The translations under genes were made by a program, and so were the position numbers. A DNA stretch of 64,000 nucleotides, from assembly GCF_002367995.1 (NCBI RefSeq), contig NZ_AP018207.1, forward strand, positions 7,364,199 to 7,428,198, given 5' to 3'. This DNA comes from Calothrix brevissima NIES-22 (GTDB lineage: Bacteria; Cyanobacteriota; Cyanobacteriia; Cyanobacteriales; Nostocaceae). Below, in pieces: positions 37,415 through 46,127 of the stretch (the stretch's first letter is position 1; each line of letters opens with the position of its first letter). The notes beneath the pieces were generated by a model, which saw only the letters and a list, made by a program, of their open reading frames with translations, made no database searches and had not been told where the DNA came from.

Positions 37415-37590
37415 TGGTCAATAGTCAGTAGTCAGTAGTCAGTAGTCAATAGTCAGTAGGGGCGGGTTTATTTAGATATTTGTGAATCAATGAGGATATC
37501 GGTGAACCCGCCCCTACAGTTTTCATTTCTCCTCCTTGTCTTCCTTGTCTCCCTTGTCCCCCTTGTCCCCCTTGTCTCCCTTGTCTCCCT
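37415..37590. repeat. three stacked repeat types
   Basis: GTCAGTA/GTCAATA heptamers (to about 37456), then a 59-base inverted element bounded by GTAGGGGCGGGTT and AACCCGCCCCTAC (37457-37515), then 'ttgtctccc/ttgtccccc' 9-mers (37531-37590) up to the next stop codon. The central inverted element could end transcription of the HTH-AAA gene. Confidence 0.7.
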
Positions 37591-39048
37591 CTAGCTAAGC
37601 CGATTCTGAAAATACTGGCGGTACAAGTCGCAACTTGGTATCACTTTATTTTCATGAGAATATACTACCAAACCCATACTATGCAATTTAAAGGCTGATT
37701 CTGAATCTAGTTCTATTGGTAAAGAACTATTAACAACTTGGTTAAAGGCTGTGGCTAAATTGGCATGGGGTTCGAGATTGCGTAAGTGCGATCGCAAATG
37801 ATCGCTATAAATTCCCGCTTCTGTTGGGGCTGTTTGTAACAACTGCTCTAGGGTAATATCTTGCTGTTGCAAGTGATAAAGGGCGAGCCTGACTAAATAA
37901 GGATGTCCCCCTACCATTTCCATCAGCTTTGTTACTTGGGCATCCGTCCAATTTAGCCTCTGATGCCGCTCAACGAGAATTTTTACCTGTTCTGAGGTAA
38001 ATTCTGGTAATTCCACGCTCAAGCCGACGTTAAAGGGCGATTGATTGATATTTAAGGGAATATATACTTCCTTAGAATGTACTAAAACTAAGCGGAGTTT
38101 TTGCCAAAGTTCGCTACTGCGATCGCCATATTTAGCATATTCATACCAAGCGCGTAACAAGCTAAAAAAGTCTTCGGCTATGTCGCGATGGGGAAAAATG
38201 CGATCGACACCATCTAAACTAATCACTAAGGGGCTATCAATTTCTTCTAATAAACATTCTTCAAAATAAGCAGTAGCTTTATCTTTACTGCCATAAATAC
38301 TCCAATAATCATCTAATTGATGCAGTTGTTTTAATTTTCGTCCCACGCTTTCACAAAACCAGCGTAAAAATATATCTAAGCTGGTAAAAACTGCTTTATC
38401 TGCTAAATGAAAACTTAAAGATACTGTTTGATAACCATGCTTTCGCGCTTCATCTAACATCCTCGCCATCAGGGAAGTTTTACCCATCTGTCCCGGTGCT
38501 TTTATCCTAACTAAAGCGCCTGGCTGCAAAATTTCTTGATAACAACGTTCTTCAATCGGCGGACGTTCAATATAAAATTTAGAAGCTAAAGGTACTTGAC
38601 CTGCTGGGAATTCTAACTCTGTATTTATTTGAGTTTCAGCATTGCTATTTACAGCGATTAATTCTGGTGCATTGCTGGTAGAACCTGGATAATTTGATGT
38701 TGTTATTTCCACTGTTAACGGTGAAGATAATATTACATCAGATTGTATAACTGTCTCTAATTGCTTTGTTATCGCCCCATTGCGTAACAGTCTTTGTCGC
38801 TCGATTGCTGCTTGAAAATTCTTTTTACTGACCTTTTCACCAAATGCTTCTGACAACATTTGCCACAGCTTAGGGCCTACATCATGTTGGAGATATTCAG
38901 TAGTGTAGCCATAAGTTTGGGCAATCTCATCATATTTCTTCCCTTGCCAAGAACTACGAAGTATTGCGACTTCAATATCTTTCAAGTGTCTTTTAGTCTG
39001 GGCAACAACTGCTGCATCTAAGATTTTGAATGCTGTTTCAAAGTCCAT
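37591..39048 (-). CDS. HTH (VMAP-like) + AAA-like ATPase protein
   Basis: A 485-residue protein. The N-terminal 85 residues (FKILDAAVVAQT, AILRSSWQGKKYDEIAQTYG) look like the helix-turn-helix domain of vWA-MoxR-associated proteins. After a flexible linker comes an AAA_35-like ATPase with KAPGQMGKTSLMARM (about residue 183) and Walker B VISLDGVDRIF (about 275), related to the ATPase of the next gene. A C-terminal helical region follows. Proteins of this family belong to NTP-dependent conflict or regulatory networks in multicellular bacteria; that is family-level knowledge. It may transmit signals in concert with the CHASE2 protein downstream. Confidence 0.75.
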   Translation of the reverse strand: MDFETAFKILDAAVVAQTKRHLKDIEVAILRSSWQGKKYDEIAQTYGYTTEYLQHDVGPKLWQMLSEAFGEKVSKKNFQAAIERQRLLRNGAITKQLETVIQSDVILSSPLTVEITTSNYPGSTSNAPELIAVNSNAETQINTELEFPAGQVPLASKFYIERPPIEERCYQEILQPGALVRIKAPGQMGKTSLMARMLDEARKHGYQTVSLSFHLADKAVFTSLDIFLRWFCESVGRKLKQLHQLDDYWSIYGSKDKATAYFEECLLEEIDSPLVISLDGVDRIFPHRDIAEDFFSLLRAWYEYAKYGDRSSELWQKLRLVLVHSKEVYIPLNINQSPFNVGLSVELPEFTSEQVKILVERHQRLNWTDAQVTKLMEMVGGHPYLVRLALYHLQQQDITLEQLLQTAPTEAGIYSDHLRSHLRNLEPHANLATAFNQVVNSSLPIELDSESAFKLHSMGLVVYSHENKVIPSCDLYRQYFQNRLS

Positions 39049-39139
39049 TGCTCAGGGATAAATTACAACTATTTGCTTATTCAGCTACAACTCGAATTTT
39101 TAACTTTCCAGATTTTTTCTTTAACAAATGATAATCTTA

Positions 39140-39610
39140 TTATTTAGTCAGGGCAAGCGTCAGGAATACAGCAGCCGCAAAGGAAGCAATTGTGCGGATA
39201 TGATTCCACAATGTCCAGTTTATCAGATATCTAGCCCAGATATTTGCCCCCTCTGTGCTATCTGGATTAGCGATCGCTAAGGCATCATTCAGGGGTACAT
39301 TGAAGGCGATCGTGACTAAAATCGTACCAATTAAGTAAATTAAACTACCTATAATCAAGTAAATATTACCAGGTCGAGCCAAATTTGTGCAAGAAGCGAT
39401 CGCTATCCATAGACAAGCCAAAGCCGTACCAAACAGCGCCAGCATAAACCAGGGATTGATCGCGGTAATATTAACCGATTGCATAGCGATTATGCCTTCT
39501 TTTGGTTGCAGTCGCCCCAACGCACTCATCACAAAAGTCGAGAAAGCAAAAAAGACTCCCGCTACCAACCCGCAGCCTAAAGCCGCGACAAGTTTTAATG
39601 CAAACGGCAT
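39140..39610 (-). CDS. DUF1772 (anthrone oxygenase-like) membrane protein
   Basis: A 156-residue protein with four membrane spans. The FAFSTFVMSALGRLQPKEGI segment and the later INPWFM, NVPLNDALA and W-x-x-W-N-H-x-R motif (LINWTLWNHIRT) match DUF1772, which includes fungal anthrone oxygenases such as HypC. The His and Arg near residue 136 are conserved in the family. Bacterial members have no settled function. It is a single gene with a tight ribosome-binding region (ggagggtttt on the minus strand). Confidence 0.8.
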   Translation of the reverse strand: MPFALKLVAALGCGLVAGVFFAFSTFVMSALGRLQPKEGIIAMQSVNITAINPWFMLALFGTALACLWIAIASCTNLARPGNIYLIIGSLIYLIGTILVTIAFNVPLNDALAIANPDSTEGANIWARYLINWTLWNHIRTIASFAAAVFLTLALTK

Positions 39611-39891
39611 AAAACCCTCCTACAAATGCATTTCCTGTAGTTTCAGGAATTATGCAACTAGCATATAAGATTACTATTTGATTTTCAAACTAACACCAAT
39701 TGAAAAAAGAATCAGACAGATTGTGTTGTTACAACAATACTTTAAATTCTCAATTAGATGATTATAACTTTGGTAGTAAATAGGAACCTAACTAGAGACA
39801 GTCAAGAATGATCGCTTTATCTAAATAGGATGATGAAGAAATCAAGCAATTGATAATACAATGCTTAGTAGATATATTCCTCAAGAAATAG
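39611..39891. other. AT-rich spacer, 281 bases
   Basis: Contains an 'accaattgaaaaaagaatcagacagattgt' like stretch at about 39693-39722 that resembles the end of the MITE at 45766, plus a short palindrome (tgttgttacaacaa, 39724-39737). No gene seen. Confidence 0.4.
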
Positions 39892-40113
39892 ATGGTGATT
39901 TCCAACTGGAGTCTTCCACTTCCTTTAGAACAATACCTCAATCACAGAGTGGTCATATATTTCTTCTCCGATGGACAATGGATACCGATTAAGTACTGTC
40001 GTTTAGCAAAAGCAATCGAAGTTTCTCAACAAGCCCAGCAAGAGTCAGCCAGTGAAACCTTGTTATTTCCTGTAGATTTAAATCCAAACTTTTTTAATCA
40101 ACAACTTTTTTGA
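39892..40113 (+). CDS. small hypothetical protein (73 aa)
   Basis: A 73-residue protein (MVISNWSLPLPLEQYLNH...) with balanced composition and no membrane segment. It is followed by a good rho-independent terminator 13 bases after the stop, which supports it as a real gene. An alternative is that the terminator belongs to another transcript. No family was recognised. Confidence 0.5.
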   Translation: MVISNWSLPLPLEQYLNHRVVIYFFSDGQWIPIKYCRLAKAIEVSQQAQQESASETLLFPVDLNPNFFNQQLF

Positions 40114-40125
40114 ATTAATTGAAAT

Positions 40126-40162
40126 ACTCCCGCCAAATACAGGTTGACGGGAGAGTTTTTTT
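40126..40162 (+). terminator. rho-independent terminator
   Basis: CTCCCGCCAA (40127-40136) pairs with TTGACGGGAG (40144-40153) with one mismatch around a seven-base loop, and a run of seven T follows two bases later. It ends the transcript of the 73-residue gene. Confidence 0.75.
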
Positions 40163-40212
40163 ATGTGAGGTACATCAGTAGATTTCCTACTTTAGACCGA
40201 TTATTTTTGATT

Positions 40213-40300
40213 TATCCCAATTGCAAAAAAGAATGCACCAGATTGTAGGGGCACTGGCAATGCCATGCCCTCTAGAATATTTTAATGTGTCACTTTACCG
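40213..40300. repeat. MITE-like element, 'GTAGGGGCACTGGC' family, copy 2
   Basis: Has the core ATTGTAGGGGCACTGGCAATG and the downstream 'ccctctagaatattttaatgtgtc', shared with the copy at 45766-45866. The inverted ends are more degenerate here. Lies just before the GH31 remnant. Confidence 0.55.
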
Positions 40301-40332
40301 TACTTAATTTTATGTCAATACCGTTGAGTTAG

Positions 40333-40806
40333 TGTCAAAAACCTTCGCGTCAAGTAATCTTACCCCCTGGGAATTGGTATAGTTTTTGGGATGATACCGT
40401 CTTTGCAGGTGGAAAACAGGTAACACTTTCCGCACCATTAGAAAATATTCCTGTATTGGTGAAAGCTGGAAGTATCTTACCTATGGAGGAACATAAACAA
40501 CTCACCCTACATATTTACCCATCTGGGGAAGGTGAAAGCTTAACTCAGCTATACAGCGATGCGGGTGATGGCTATGGTTCATCCCCATTAGATACATTAC
40601 ATCTGGTAAGATTTGCAGATAATTTAGAACTGAGACGGGAAGAACAAGGCGATTATCCTTTCCTCTATACCAGCGTCAAACTGCATTTACACGGGCTAAA
40701 AATTCAGCAAGCTTGGGTAGATGATGTAGATGTGACATCTCAGGGACAAGAATTAGATTATATAGAATGCGATCGCTTTTTCAAAATTCGGTTGCAAATA
40801 GATTGA
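40333..40806 (+). pseudogene. GH31 alpha-glucosidase C-terminal remnant
   Basis: Translating from 40333 gives SRQVILPPGNWYSFWDDT, then GGKQVTLSAPLENIPVLVK and AGSILPM. This is the strand-rich C-terminal part of glycoside hydrolase family 31 enzymes (typical pattern V-x-LP-x-G-x-WY-D-FW ... IP-x-F-x-R-AG-S-I-x-P). The rest to the stop at 40806 resembles the last beta domain. Everything upstream, including the catalytic barrel, is missing; a stop (TAG) lies at 40330 and a MITE just before. It is a 5'-deleted gene, not a real short protein, although it keeps an open frame. Confidence 0.75.
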
Positions 40807-41088
40807 AAATGGGCATTGGGCACTTGTACTGAGCGAAGCCGAAGTATTGCGCATTGGGCATGGGGGACAAAAGAAGAGGAACAAGGAGGACAAGGAAAAC
40901 TAATGACAAATGACAAATGACAAATAAAGCAATAATTACGGAGTTTCTGATATTAGATATAACTTGTCAAGATAGCAAGACAATCAAGAGATTTGTTGTA
41001 AATTTAACTCTTTGGCATTTTGGCAACTATCCCCAAAACTTAGTTGATATATTGCAATTATTACCAAGATGTTTACACTCATATACAG

Positions 41089-41115
41089 AAGACGGGGCCG
41101 CACCCGTCTTTTTGC
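41089..41115 (+). terminator. rho-independent terminator-like hairpin
   Basis: AAGACGGG pairs with CCCGTCTT around GCCGCA, followed by TTTGCTTTTTT. There is no accepted gene upstream, so it may end a small RNA starting after the repeats near 40920. Confidence 0.6.
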
Positions 41116-41331
41116 TTTTTTACATTTTTACTATTTGGCATTTTGGCAACTTACCAAAATTTAGCTATGCTATTTTCATAAAGCTTGTCAGGAATAAACT
41201 GGGGTTTAAACAGGAAATAATGAACAACTAATGGTTATTTATGTTTGCACCCTTAATAATTCTGGCAACCTATTGAATTCGCTGTGTATTTTTTCAGAGT
41301 CCAAGGTGTATTACCTCTTTCAAGCTATCTT

Positions 41332-41358
41332 GGCGGGATAATTCCCGTCTTTTATTTT
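41332..41358 (+). terminator. second terminator-like hairpin
   Basis: GGCGGGA pairs with TCCCGTC (one G-T pair) around ATAAT, followed by TTTTATTTT. Together with the hairpin at 41089 it marks an area with transcripts but no protein gene. Confidence 0.5.
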
Positions 41359-41455
41359 GCGTAATTTCTTGGAGATTCCTTTGATATCAATCTAGTACGA
41401 CAAGGCAAAAGTCAAAAGTCAAAAGAAAGAACTATTATCTTACAAGATTTTTACC

Positions 41456-41540
41456 TACAGCAGATTATCGTTGATTGTAGGGGCACTGGCACTGCCATGC
41501 CCCGAAGTGCGTACCTTATTTACCTGAAATATGTTGTATT
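41456..41540. repeat. MITE-like element, 'GTAGGGGCACTGGC' family, copy 3
   Basis: Nearly the same as the element at 17633-17719 in opposite orientation, including TACAGCAGATT at one end and ATATGTTGTATT at the other and the 'gccccgaagtgcgtacc' interior. Confidence 0.65.
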
Positions 41541-42071
41541 TTAAACGTTCTGTTGATTTCCGCCAACTTGTACTAGTTAAAATTTAGTTAATTGTCGAAT
41601 TAGCATAGGTAATATTATTTACATATTCTGAATAATGCGATTTTATTTTCGTTTGTCAATTTCTCGACAATCTCAGGATAATGATGCATGAAAATATCTT
41701 TCTCCTAGTACCTATTGTAATTTTGATTTAGGTACTATCATCTGTTTTTGGATTTGAACACATCCTAGAGGAAGATGTCAAACCTAAAAATAAACAGTAG
41801 ATTAAATCGGGATGTTGTTATGCACTGGATTTATATAGAGGTCTGGTAACCAGCCAAACCTTTTTTTTATTTGCACATTAAAAATAGCAGTTTGCATAGT
41901 TAAGGGATGAATTGAAAGAATTGATACACACACTTAATGCAAGCAGTAGGATGATTTACAGATTAAGAGCCAATTATTCACAAATATCTGGCTTAATCCA
42001 CTTTTATATGCTGTGAATATCTTTCTCTTTAACACTTGCACTCTGCAACCCTACCTTTACGGCTGAATTCA

Positions 42072-43136
42072 TCAGCTTTTCTTCGGTTTCCGCAACTTTT
42101 GGGAAACGATGGGGCCGAGAATTTGGTTGAGACTACGCAATTGTTCGGCTGTACCCATGCAAATGAGGGTATCACCAGGCATTAATACTGTATCGCCAGT
42201 GGGGCCGCCAATCAAATTACCATCGGTGCGGCGAATTGCTAAAACTAAAGCACCGGTTTGCGATCGCAATTTGGCTTTTTGTAGAGTTTGTCCGACAAAA
42301 GGGCAGTAAGCTGGTTCTAGAAGAAATTCTTCCATGTACAATTGGCGGTCTGAACCAGAAAGTATACCATCAACAAAATCTAAAATTTGCGGTCTCAGGG
42401 CTGCGGCTGCCATTCGCTTTCCGCCAGTAATATAAGGAGAAATGACAGCATCAGCCCCACCGCGTTGTAACTTTTGTAACGCTTCTTCCGTACTAGCTCT
42501 GGCGATCGCTCTAATGCCAGGATTAAGTGTTTTTGCTGATAAAACAGTGTATAAATTTTCAGCATCAGAAGGAAGTGCGGCAACAATACAAATCGCACGT
42601 TCTATGCCAACTCTTAACAGCGATTCATCTAAAGTGGCATCACCTTGGTATACTATATAACCTTCTACTTGTGCCCTTTGCACAGATTCTAGCTCGGAAT
42701 CAATGACGATGAAAGATACACCTTCCGCCCGAAATTCTTTGGCGATTTGGCGTCCCGTCCGACTAAATCCACAAATAATATAATGTCCCGATAAGGATTC
42801 CATTAACCGCCTCTGTTGCCTGATGCGAATTCCTTCTTGAAAGTAGCCTTCAATAACTGCTTGTGTAAATAAATTGACAATGTAACCAATATTGATTACA
42901 CCCATCAAAATTAAAGCAATGGTAAATAATCTGCCACGACTGCCGAGGGGATTAGTCTCACCATATCCGACTGTAGCCAAGGTAATCACCGTCATGTAAG
43001 CAGCATCTTCCCATGACCAACCCTCAACCAGAGAGTACCATAAAGTCCCAAGCAAGAAAACACAGCAAAGCGCGATCGTTGCTAGTATCAACTCCTTTTG
43101 AATACGTTGATATTTTTGCTCAGGTATTAAGTACAC
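42072..43136 (-). CDS. potassium channel with RCK (TrkA-N/TrkA-C) domain
   Basis: A 354-residue protein with two membrane spans (about residues 15-35 and 72-95) and a pore helix with the selectivity filter TVGYGET (about residues 55-61), where Glu replaces the usual Asp. The cytoplasmic part begins with the Rossmann motif GFSRTGRQIA (about 117) and has the second-strand acid FIVIDSE that binds NAD or ADP, followed by a TrkA-C domain (TGALVLAIRR). This architecture (2TM-P-RCK) resembles MthK and the cyanobacterial SynK, which set potassium flux and membrane potential. It is a single gene transcribed away from argD. Confidence 0.92.
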   Translation of the reverse strand: MYLIPEQKYQRIQKELILATIALCCVFLLGTLWYSLVEGWSWEDAAYMTVITLATVGYGETNPLGSRGRLFTIALILMGVINIGYIVNLFTQAVIEGYFQEGIRIRQQRRLMESLSGHYIICGFSRTGRQIAKEFRAEGVSFIVIDSELESVQRAQVEGYIVYQGDATLDESLLRVGIERAICIVAALPSDAENLYTVLSAKTLNPGIRAIARASTEEALQKLQRGGADAVISPYITGGKRMAAAALRPQILDFVDGILSGSDRQLYMEEFLLEPAYCPFVGQTLQKAKLRSQTGALVLAIRRTDGNLIGGPTGDTVLMPGDTLICMGTAEQLRSLNQILGPIVSQKLRKPKKS

Positions 43137-43491
43137 AATTTTTTTACCTCTGCGATTGATGAGAAAATGTTAATGGTCAATGGTCAATGGTCAATGGTCA
43201 ATAGTCATTTGTCATACCAATCCGCGTTTTGATAGGTAATTAATATTTTGGTAGGGGCGGGGTAACCCCGCCCTTCCTTGTGTGGGTTTCAAGGGCACTT
43301 AAGGTTAGGCATTGTCTAAAAAGTGTGGGAAAATCAAGTTTGAATACTTAAATTGCTTAACCATATTTTAAGATTTTTGTCAATCTGAAAATCATAAAAT
43401 CATGAGTTCTAGAAAATAGTCGAAATTTTTGAGAAATTTCTACGACACTAGTAGATAACTATACGATTAAAGATTTTCTTAAGGAGCGGTA
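43137..43491. other. 355-base divergent spacer between K+ channel and argD
   Basis: Contains four 'tggtcaa' heptamers (43172-43203), a palindrome GGGCGGGGTAACCCCGCCC (43255-43273) of the same family as that after pyrB, and AT-rich DNA with the NtcA-like site listed separately. Confidence 0.5.
43451..43464 (+). promoter_or_regulatory. NtcA-like box GTA-N8-TAC before argD
   Basis: GTAGATAACTATAC has the exact GTA-N8-TAC form of the nitrogen regulator NtcA and lies 27 bases before the argD start. NtcA-activated promoters usually have a -10 box about 22 bases downstream, which would leave almost no leader here; it might act as a repressor site or be chance. Confidence 0.35.
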
Positions 43492-44775
43492 GTGAGCATA
43501 CAAAGTTTAGTTGAAGCAGCCACCAACCCCCCAAAGCCAGATTCGTTGTCATCAAGCCCTTTTGATGCCAACAGCTTTGATGAAGCGGTGATGTCTACTT
43601 ATGCTCGATTTCCCCTAGCCTTAGAACGGGGTGCAGGATGCCGGGTTTGGGATAGCGAAGGGCGAGAATACCTCGACTTTGTAGCCGGAATTGCCACTTG
43701 TACATTGGGACATGCCCACCCAGCTATGGTAGAAGCAGTGACGCGGCAAATTCAAAAGCTGCATCACGTCTCTAATTTGTACTACATTCGCGAACAGGGT
43801 GAATTGGCGCAATGGCTAATTCAACATTCCTGTGCCGATCGCGTATTTTTCTGTAATTCTGGTGCGGAAGCTAACGAAGCAGCAATTAAACTGGCGCGGA
43901 AATACGCCCATACTGTCTTAGAAATTGAACGACCAATTATTTTAACCGCTAATGCTAGTTTTCACGGGCGGACTTTAGCCACAATTACGGCTACAGGACA
44001 ACCCAAGTATCAAAAATACTTCGATCCCTTGGTTCCTGGGTTTCATTATGTGCCTTACAACGATATTGGCGCTATAGAAGCAGCAATTAGCGAACTCGAT
44101 GAAGGCGATTACCGGGTAGCAGCAATATTATTAGAACCATTACAAGGAGAAGGCGGCGTGCGTCCAGGCGATCGCGCTTACTTCCAAAAACTGCGGCAAA
44201 TTTGCGACGAAACCGGCGTTTTGTTGATTTTTGACGAAGTGCAAGTAGGAATGGGACGCACCGGTAAATTATGGGGTTATGAAACTCTTGGCGTAGAACC
44301 GGATATTTTCACCAGCGCTAAAGGATTAGGTGGTGGTATCCCCATCGGTGCCATGATGAGTAAGAAATTCTGCGATGTTTTCCAACCAGGAGAACACGCC
44401 AGCACCTTTGGCGGTAATCCCTTTGCTTGCGGAGTCGCCCTGAGTGTTTGTCAGACTTTAGAGAAAGAAAATATTTTAGAGAATGTGCAACAGCGAGGCG
44501 AACAACTGCGTGAGGGCTTAAATGCGATCGCTGCTAAAAATCCTCATCTGATCGCCGATGTTCGTGGCTGGGGCTTAATTAATGGCATGGAATTGCAAGC
44601 GGATATTCAGCTAACAGCAGCTGAAATTGTCAAAGTTGCGATCGCTGAAGGTGTATTGCTTGTACCAGCAGGGCCAAAAGTTCTGCGGTTTGTACCACCA
44701 TTAATTGTCACAGAAGCAGAAGTCAACACAGCCTTACAAGCTGTAGAAAAAGCACTAGCAACGTTGACAGTTTAG
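43492..44775 (+). CDS. argD: acetylornithine aminotransferase
   Basis: A 427-residue class-III PLP aminotransferase that converts N-acetylglutamate-5-semialdehyde to N-acetylornithine in arginine synthesis (and may act in lysine synthesis). Start is GTG at 43492, well supported by AAGGAG eight bases upstream. Motifs: NSGAEANEAAIKLARK (PLP phosphate), FHGRT, LIFDEVQVGMGRTG with the PLP-ring Asp, and SAKGLGGG with the Schiff-base Lys near residue 278. The first 25 residues form an extension poor in conserved residues, common in cyanobacterial ArgD. A possible NtcA box lies upstream, which would suit a nitrogen-storage pathway leading to arginine and cyanophycin. Confidence 0.95.
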   Translation: MSIQSLVEAATNPPKPDSLSSSPFDANSFDEAVMSTYARFPLALERGAGCRVWDSEGREYLDFVAGIATCTLGHAHPAMVEAVTRQIQKLHHVSNLYYIREQGELAQWLIQHSCADRVFFCNSGAEANEAAIKLARKYAHTVLEIERPIILTANASFHGRTLATITATGQPKYQKYFDPLVPGFHYVPYNDIGAIEAAISELDEGDYRVAAILLEPLQGEGGVRPGDRAYFQKLRQICDETGVLLIFDEVQVGMGRTGKLWGYETLGVEPDIFTSAKGLGGGIPIGAMMSKKFCDVFQPGEHASTFGGNPFACGVALSVCQTLEKENILENVQQRGEQLREGLNAIAAKNPHLIADVRGWGLINGMELQADIQLTAAEIVKVAIAEGVLLVPAGPKVLRFVPPLIVTEAEVNTALQAVEKALATLTV

Positions 44776-44996
44776 GGCATGGGGCATTGGGCATTGGGCA
44801 TTGGGCATTGGGCATTGGGCAAAGACGCGATGAATCGCGTCTCTACAATTGTTGTCATTCGTCTCCCTTCCCTAGCCCCTAGCCCCTAGCCCCTAACCCC
44901 TAACCCCTATTCACTTGTGAAGACTATCAAAACTTCTGCACGTAAATCAAAAACAGGAGAGCATAATAACCAAGTAGCACAACATAGCTGGGAGAT
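44776..44996. repeat. stacked heptamer arrays after argD
   Basis: Six 'gggcatt/gggcatg' heptamers (44776-44820) start right after the argD stop, then the palindrome AGACGCGATGAATCGCGTCT (44823-44842), then 'ccctag/ccctaa' heptamers (44875-44909). The next gene's RBS (ctgggag) follows after 75 ordinary bases. Confidence 0.75.
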
Positions 44997-45710
44997 ATGG
45001 CAATGGTGGACGATAATGGCTCAATTCGCACTCTATCAGTAGATATTGGTGGTAGTGGTGTCAAAGCTTTGGTTTTAGATGTTACAGGACAACCTGTAAC
45101 CGAAAGGGGACGTTTAGAAACACCCCAACCAGCAAAACCAGACACAGTAATTAATGCCATTGCTGTTTTAGCAGCTAATCAAGGTGAATTTCATCGCGTT
45201 TCTGTGGGTTTTCCTGGTGTGGTGCGTCATGGAGTCACGGAAACGGCAGTAAATTTAGATCGAGATTGGATTGGTTTTGATTTTCAAACAGCTTTAGCCA
45301 ATAAATTAAATAAACCTGTACGGGTAATTAATGATGCCGATATGCAAGGGCTAGGCGCGATCGCAGGTAAAGGTGTGGAATTAGTAATTACCTTGGGTAC
45401 AGGGTTTGGTTCCGCCTTATTTGTCGATGGTAAGCTAGTCCCGAATATGGAAATGGGGCATCATAAGTTCCGTAAAGGCGAGACTTACGAAGAACAACTA
45501 GGGCGGGCAGCGTTAGAAAAAATTGGCGATAAAAAATGGAATCGACGCTTACAAAAAGCGATCGCATCTCTCGAACATTTATTTAATTATGATTGCCTTT
45601 ATGTCGGCGGTGGTGAAGCCGTCCGCGTCAATCTCCAGCTACCTTTAAATGTCAAACTAATTCCGAATATTACGGGTTTATTAGGCGGCATAGCTTTGTG
45701 GAGAGATTAG
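44997..45710 (+). CDS. ROK-family kinase, polyphosphate glucokinase-like
   Basis: A 237-residue sugar kinase of the ROK/hexokinase superfamily. The phosphate-1 loop SVDIGGSGVKAL (about residues 14-25), a catalytic Asp in VINDADMQGLG (about residue 114), TLGTGFGSALFVDGKLVPN and EMGHH resemble polyphosphate glucokinases more than ordinary ATP glucokinases. The likely reaction is phosphorylation of glucose to glucose-6-phosphate using polyphosphate or ATP in the cytoplasm. Start ATG with GGGAG five bases upstream. It is a single gene after argD, separated by repeats, so not in an obvious operon. The donor specificity is inferred only from resemblance. Confidence 0.82.
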   Translation: MAMVDDNGSIRTLSVDIGGSGVKALVLDVTGQPVTERGRLETPQPAKPDTVINAIAVLAANQGEFHRVSVGFPGVVRHGVTETAVNLDRDWIGFDFQTALANKLNKPVRVINDADMQGLGAIAGKGVELVITLGTGFGSALFVDGKLVPNMEMGHHKFRKGETYEEQLGRAALEKIGDKKWNRRLQKAIASLEHLFNYDCLYVGGGEAVRVNLQLPLNVKLIPNITGLLGGIALWRD

Positions 45711-46127
45711 TTATTAGTCAGAGACGCGATTAATCGCGTCTCTCACAAATGACCGAAGCAATTTTATACCAATTGGAAAAAATAATGCGACAGATTGTAG
45801 GGGCACTGGCACTGCCATGCCCTCTAGAATATTTTGATGTGTCGCAAAGATTATTTGAATTGGTATTAGATTTTAGATTTTGGATTTTGGATTAAATAAA
45901 AATTTGAAATCTAAAATATTTGGTCTCAATCCTCTGGGTTAACCCAGAAGAAAAACAAAAAATTTTCAATATTTAAGCCTATTCTTTATAAGGAGAGGTT
46001 AATCCAAAATCGTAAATCCAAAATCCAAAATTGAATGACACCCCCCGCCATTTATCTTCAAATTGCACCGCTATACGGAGAAATATTCTGATATTATCAA
46101 TTTTGTCTAATTAATCCAAAATTGATT
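45711..46127. other. 417-base repeat-containing spacer
   Basis: Contains the palindrome AGAGACGCGATTAATCGCGTCTCT (45720-45743), a MITE (45766-45866), and 'ttagattttagattttgga' / 'aatccaaaatc' short repeats (45866-46035). The transporter promoter should be within 46036-46120. Confidence 0.55.
45766..45866. repeat. MITE-like element with 27-base inverted ends, copy 4
   Basis: ATACCAATTGGAAAAAATAA at the left and TTATTTGAATTGGTAT at the right are the outer parts of imperfect 27-base inverted repeats that both end inward at a CGACA/TGTCG. The core is the shared GATTGTAGGGGCACTGGC sequence. It has all features of a non-autonomous transposable element. Confidence 0.7.

Larger units (their letters stand above)
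40807..42071. other. 1.27-kb gene-poor region
   Basis: Contains 'gggcattggg' and 'caaatga' short repeats (40808-40922), a duplicated 'ttggcattttggcaact' segment (about 41009-41042 and 41137-41166), two terminator-like hairpins (41089-41115, 41332-41358), a MITE (41456-41540) and AT-rich DNA from 41550 to 42060. A 104-codon frame at 40917-41231 runs through the first terminator and is not accepted. One or more small RNAs could end at the two hairpins. Confidence 0.5.

Noticed and set aside
40917-41231. 104-codon plus-strand frame
   Set aside because: Starts in a heptamer array and runs through a strong terminator-like hairpin; composition is not protein-like.
41735-41770. tRNA-like T-arm (GTTCAAATC on the minus strand)
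   Set aside because: The flanking bases cannot form the T stem or an acceptor stem.
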